Part shown: positions 15,701-17,319 of the stretch, piece by piece
How the letters are laid out: the number at the start of each line of letters is the position of its first letter
How positions within the stretch are numbered: the first letter of the stretch is position 1
Assembly (NCBI GenBank): GCA_904502265.1
Contig: CAJGDT010000014.1
Span: forward strand, 1 to 17,319
Direction: 5' to 3'
DNA length: 17,319 nt
DNA from: an uncultured Barnesiella sp.
GTDB lineage: Bacteria > Bacteroidota > Bacteroidia > Bacteroidales > Barnesiellaceae_A
The notes under the pieces: model-generated
Told to the model about the DNA's origin: nothing
Seen by the model: only the letters and a program-made list of their open reading frames with translations
Database searches by the model: none
Program-made: the position numbers and the translations under genes

Positions 15701-16031
15701 CACATTTAATGGTGTAAAAAGATCGATACCCATAAATGTACCCAAAGGCTGTGGTGAGGCCTATAGAAACGCCCCCTATTGGAGCGAATTTACCAACATC
15801 AACGAAGATTCGAGCGTGGAAGATGTTCTTTCCAACACAACTATAAAAGTAAGCACTGTCAACGGCCATCTCTCTATCGTAGGAGCAAAAGATGACGCTG
15901 CAGTAAACATCTACTCTCTATGCGGAATGTTGCTACACAACACCACTGTGGGCAACGCCAACCAGATAGAGTTGTCACATGGCTTGTATCTCGTACAAAT
16001 AGATGGTACAACACACAAGGTGGTGATATAA
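12789..16031 (+). CDS. Secreted C10 (streptopain-like) cysteine peptidase with tandem modules, LRR segment and T9SS sorting domain
   Basis: This 1080-residue extracellular protease is related to streptopain (SpeB) and Porphyromonas PrtT. A signal peptide (1-23, ending LSA) is followed by the propeptide (about 24-135, with GGWAIVSAQSTSNPIIGYS typical of the family). The peptidase domain (about 145-365) has the nucleophile in LVGCVAIAMTQALM (Cys175), the His in GSAGHCWNVDGW (His309) and NWGWGG (326-331). Two homologous modules of about 230 residues (371-600 and 617-855) follow. Both contain the blocks LADV, SPY.I, LI(T/S)TE.IT, FKYV.I.VT and LTMPLGQ-like strings. Then comes a BspA-type leucine-rich segment (917-975: GIGKDAFYNC, LPESITEIGEEAF) and a type A T9SS sorting domain (about 1018-1080, ending GLYLVQIDGTTHKVVI). 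It is a single-gene unit between its own promoter and terminator. The natural substrate is unknown; no inhibitor gene adjoins. Confidence 0.9.
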   Translation: MMRKLLVLCSLIVTSLLCMPLSAEVISSEYALETANTFLTLDNEWHGVTDANVQLVKHEGTPAYYVIEYTEGGWAIVSAQSTSNPIIGYSTVGEYATPEPMKQLLDINAQSIVARAQEKQMVEHKDWKHIRERKAPRSENLTPDVAPLIKINLDQSAPFNSYCPEIDGEKCLVGCVAIAMTQALMVQRYPYAPKGKHTYYENATKSRSINYDKEKPYDWDAMYNGNTDEIARLAYHCGVSVDMMYSLTASGTITELVATALPRNFGYDANVVRYVKKTSEIELWLNTILTELSEGRVVVYRGQSGSAGHCWNVDGWKQSTQMVHCNWGWGGIGNGYFNINNMTDSYQDLDFRSGHSAVVGIGAPTTTPYDILLSKTQYALGAEPGTVLADVKVLCGDKDATYDYELFSIKDNDNNTISPYSIENNQLITTETITNDNAFKYVYIKVTNTNNGMSYEKEFDIYLTSQDATDIAGTYTATATNATNDDKKEEWQINITTDENDPNKVWLQPLCYFKNLEAQYINPVYAIYNAAKGELTMPLGQSLFKRSGFNIVNSISYDGKKISTTGDVVLKVYVSDTKKEISIDPAYILGAVDVNKNNEWQQSLTQYSLTQTKAPLLVVELSTTDFYSDVEVGAPLADVIVTTQNPEAVISYEVFGPKDKDLNYTQSPYDIVDGKLISTEPITDNDKFKYVTIRVTDTNTGEWINKGFYINVISLTTSTIAGEYYAYAKSSFRDFPDEEWKVSITVDENDNNKLWITPVCLIHNITTEDIKPVYATLDEVNNTIDMPLGQTLYTDNDKYNLIAATSTSSAAAPNTTGIAQMSVYKNGDAIEITFANDFTFGVGNAVDDSWWFQALHNIVYSNREIVIFRYVYYNIINETDKQVEVTYQGVNRDHYTGEYYSQMEIPSTIEHKENSYTVTGIGKDAFYNCGELYTIILPESITEIGEEAFALCHNLSQLDMQATTPPVIYANTFNGVKRSIPINVPKGCGEAYRNAPYWSEFTNINEDSSVEDVLSNTTIKVSTVNGHLSIVGAKDDAAVNIYSLCGMLLHNTTVGNANQIELSHGLYLVQIDGTTHKVVI

Positions 16032-16059
16032 GCCGACACTATACAACGCCAATATAGGA

Positions 16060-16097
16060 CACGAGGAGCGCCGTTTACAGCGCTCCTCGTGCTTTTT
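16060..16097 (+). terminator. Intrinsic terminator of the C10 peptidase gene
   Basis: CACGAGGAGCGC (16060-16071) pairs perfectly with 16080-16091 (12 bp, 8-base loop) and is followed by CTTTTTATT. It lies 29 bases after the peptidase stop codon. Confidence 0.92.
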
Positions 16098-16430
16098 ATT
16101 ATAGATGTTATTAAAAACCCTTCTACGATAAAATATAGTGCTTTAGAGAGAATGTTATAAGCAATATCACAAACGTGTATTCTCGCTGAATGTAATAGCT
16201 ATATTAGCTGTGAGCAAAGCTAAACATCGAGTAAATGAAGCGAGAATAAAGAGCAAGGGTAATGCCAACATTAACATAATTCCTATCAGACACTTATCGC
16301 ACAATTATATAACCACATATACTTTACTTAAAGCATACGTACTATCATATTCAATTGTTTTCAATTCACATTGCCAGGCTCTATAGCAGATTATCGAACA
16401 ACTTAAGTGTAGTAGGTTTTACCGGATAAC
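16092..16430. other. AT-rich gap with nested inverted repeats and a possible micro-ORF
   Basis: This stretch of about 340 bases lies between two terminators and holds no confident gene. TATTCTCGCT (16178-16187) and its exact complement (16239-16248) enclose a smaller hairpin, TTAGCT/AGCTAA (16204-16209, 16218-16223). The same place contains a 36-codon minus-strand frame coding for a hydrophobic peptide. No tRNA or rRNA signature is visible. It may be a small RNA gene, an intergenic repeat or decayed sequence. Confidence 0.5.
16167..16277 (-). CDS. Possible 36-residue hydrophobic peptide (doubtful)
   Basis: The frame starts ATG-TTA-ATG and encodes a Leu/Ala-rich peptide: MLMLALPLLFILASF, then TRCLALLTANIA, then a polar end SENTRL. 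The single membrane-like segment and an AGGA six bases upstream of the first ATG make translation conceivable. Against it, the frame lies across the nested inverted repeat, has no recognised family and could arise by chance in AT-rich DNA. The peptide has no fit to a toxin family that I can name. Treat it as a candidate only. Confidence 0.15.
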   Translation of the reverse strand: MLMLALPLLFILASFTRCLALLTANIAITFSENTRL

Positions 16431-16464
16431 AAAAAATACGGGCGAGCCTGTTGGCTCGCCCGTA
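16431..16464 (-). terminator. Intrinsic terminator of the fumarate reductase/succinate dehydrogenase operon
   Basis: Read on the minus strand, ACGGGCGAGCC and GGCTCGCCCGT (16463-16453 and 16448-16438) form an 11-bp GC-rich stem with a 4-base loop, extended by one T/A pair. ATTTTTTG follows. It lies 24 bases beyond the sdhB stop. Confidence 0.92.
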
Positions 16465-16487
16465 AATGCACATATATAATATATGTA

Positions 16488-17243
16488 TTACTCTTGGAAC
16501 TTGGCTTTGATAAACTCGCGGTTGAGACGAGCGATGTTCGAGAGTGAAACACTCTTAGGACACTCAGCAGCACAAGCACCGGTATTGGTACAGTTACCAA
16601 AACCGAGTTCGTCCATCTTAGCCACCATAGCGCGAGCACGGCGAGCAGCCTCTACGCGACCTTGGGGAAGAAGTGCGAGTTGGCTAACCTTAGCCGAAAC
16701 GAACAACATAGCCGAACCGTTTTTACAAGCAGCCACACAAGCACCGCAACCGATACAAGAAGCAGAGTCCATAGCCTCATCAGCATCAGTCTTGGGGATA
16801 AGGATAGCGTTGGCATCTTGAGCACCACCTACGTTGATAGAAGTGTAACCACCGGCAGCGATGATTTGGTCGTAAGCAGTACGGTCAACCATCAAGTCGC
16901 GAATAACGGGGAAACCGGCCGAGCGCCAAGGCTCGATAGTGATAGTATCGCCGTTGTTGAACTTGCGCATGTGCAATTGGCAAGTAGTGATAGCCGAGTC
17001 GGGACCGTGGGGATGACCGTTGATGTACAACGAGCACATACCGCAGATACCCTCGCGGCAGTCGTGGTCAAATACAACAGGCTCTTTGCCTTCGTTGATA
17101 AGTTGTTCGTTGAGCACATCGAGCATCTCAAGGAATGAGCTGTCGGTCGAAATGCCTTTTACGTTATATGTCTCAAACTGACCTTTTGATTTACGGTCGT
17201 GTTGACGCCATACTTTCAGTGTTAAATCTATAGTCTTTTCCAT
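16488..17243 (-). CDS. sdhB: Fumarate reductase/succinate dehydrogenase iron-sulfur subunit
   Basis: This subunit passes electrons between the flavoprotein (SdhA/FrdA) and the membrane cytochrome b; in anaerobic Bacteroidota the complex mainly reduces fumarate. It has 251 residues. The [2Fe-2S] ligands are C62, C67, C70 and C88 (CREGICGMC and TTCQLH). The ferredoxin-like half has CIGCGACVAAC (C163, C166, C169, C173) and NCTNTGACAAECPK (C218, C224, C228, then Pro) for the [4Fe-4S] and [3Fe-4S] clusters. This CTNTGAC spacing is that of the Bacteroides/non-classical group rather than the E. coli enzyme. The start MEKTIDLTLKVWRQ is normal. It is the last gene of the operon: 15 bases after the sdhA stop and directly before a terminator. 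frdB would be an equally valid symbol. Confidence 0.95.
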   Translation of the reverse strand: MEKTIDLTLKVWRQHDRKSKGQFETYNVKGISTDSSFLEMLDVLNEQLINEGKEPVVFDHDCREGICGMCSLYINGHPHGPDSAITTCQLHMRKFNNGDTITIEPWRSAGFPVIRDLMVDRTAYDQIIAAGGYTSINVGGAQDANAILIPKTDADEAMDSASCIGCGACVAACKNGSAMLFVSAKVSQLALLPQGRVEAARRARAMVAKMDELGFGNCTNTGACAAECPKSVSLSNIARLNREFIKAKFQE

Positions 17244-17258
17244 AACTGTAATTCCCGA

Positions 17259-17319
17259 TTATTGTTTGTAGTTACGTTGTTGTACTTTGACAAACTCATA
17301 GTTGAGTTCCTCTTTGTGC
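17259..17319 (-). CDS. sdhA: Fumarate reductase/succinate dehydrogenase flavoprotein subunit (last 19 codons)
   Basis: The final residues, HKEELNYEFVKVQQRNYKQ, run up to a TAA at 17259-17261, and the rest lies beyond the window. The identification rests on position, 15 bases before sdhB in the same direction, and on the ending YEFV.VQ.RNYK, which resembles Bacteroidota SdhA C-termini. The fragment is too short to show FAD or substrate-binding residues. Confidence 0.75.
   Translation of the reverse strand, partial: HKEELNYEFVKVQQRNYKQ

Noticed and set aside
16092..16430. A tRNA or 6S RNA in the gap before sdhB
   Set aside because: No cloverleaf arms, T-loop GTTC or CCA end are visible, and the nested repeat does not show the long bulged duplex expected of 6S RNA. 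I cannot assign it.

Overview
The window looks like chromosome of a gut-type Bacteroidales (Bacteroidota). The evidence is: promoters of the Bacteroidota form (TTG, about 18-22 bp, then TAnnTTnG), starts without Shine-Dalgarno sequences, a NigD-like lipoprotein, DUF3467 and DUF5683 proteins, a C10 cysteine protease that ends in a type IX secretion (T9SS) sorting domain, and a Bacteroides-type fumarate reductase/succinate dehydrogenase iron-sulfur subunit. Family and genus cannot be fixed from this window. I see no tRNA, rRNA, CRISPR array, insertion sequence or phage gene.

Layout. Positions 1-606 (-) hold the N-terminal 202 codons of a secreted GH13 alpha-amylase, cut by the window edge. It is separated by a regulatory gap from manC (881-1957, +). 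A strong hairpin at 1987-2023 sits between the convergent manC and a six-gene minus-strand operon read from 7555 down to 2038: tcdA, a LolD-like ABC ATPase, a NigD-like lipoprotein, a DUF3467 protein, rsgA and a CPA2 cation/proton antiporter. Gaps in this operon are from a 4-base overlap to 19 bases (up to 44 if the preferred antiporter start is right). surE (7626-8414, -) has its own promoter. A 319-base divergent region leads to the + strand operon parA-parB-DUF5683-mltD (8734-12625), closed by a perfect 15-bp terminator. A large C10 peptidase gene (12789-16031, +) follows as a single unit with its own promoter and terminator. After about 340 bases with no confident gene, the minus-strand sdhB/frdB (16488-17243) and the last 19 codons of sdhA/frdA (17259-17318) reach the right edge.

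How they fit together. Most content is core housekeeping: chromosome partition (ParAB) linked to cell-wall remodelling (MltD), tRNA t6A modification (TcdA), 30S maturation (RsgA), nucleotide clean-up (SurE), GDP-mannose supply (ManC) and anaerobic respiration (fumarate reductase). The accessory, host- or diet-facing genes are the amylase and the C10 protease.

No clearly new defence or mobile system is visible. The points most worth checking are the duplicated, unassigned module in the C10 protease, the missing acidic residue in the antiporter core, and the structured gap at 16092-16430, which could encode a small hydrophobic peptide or an RNA.
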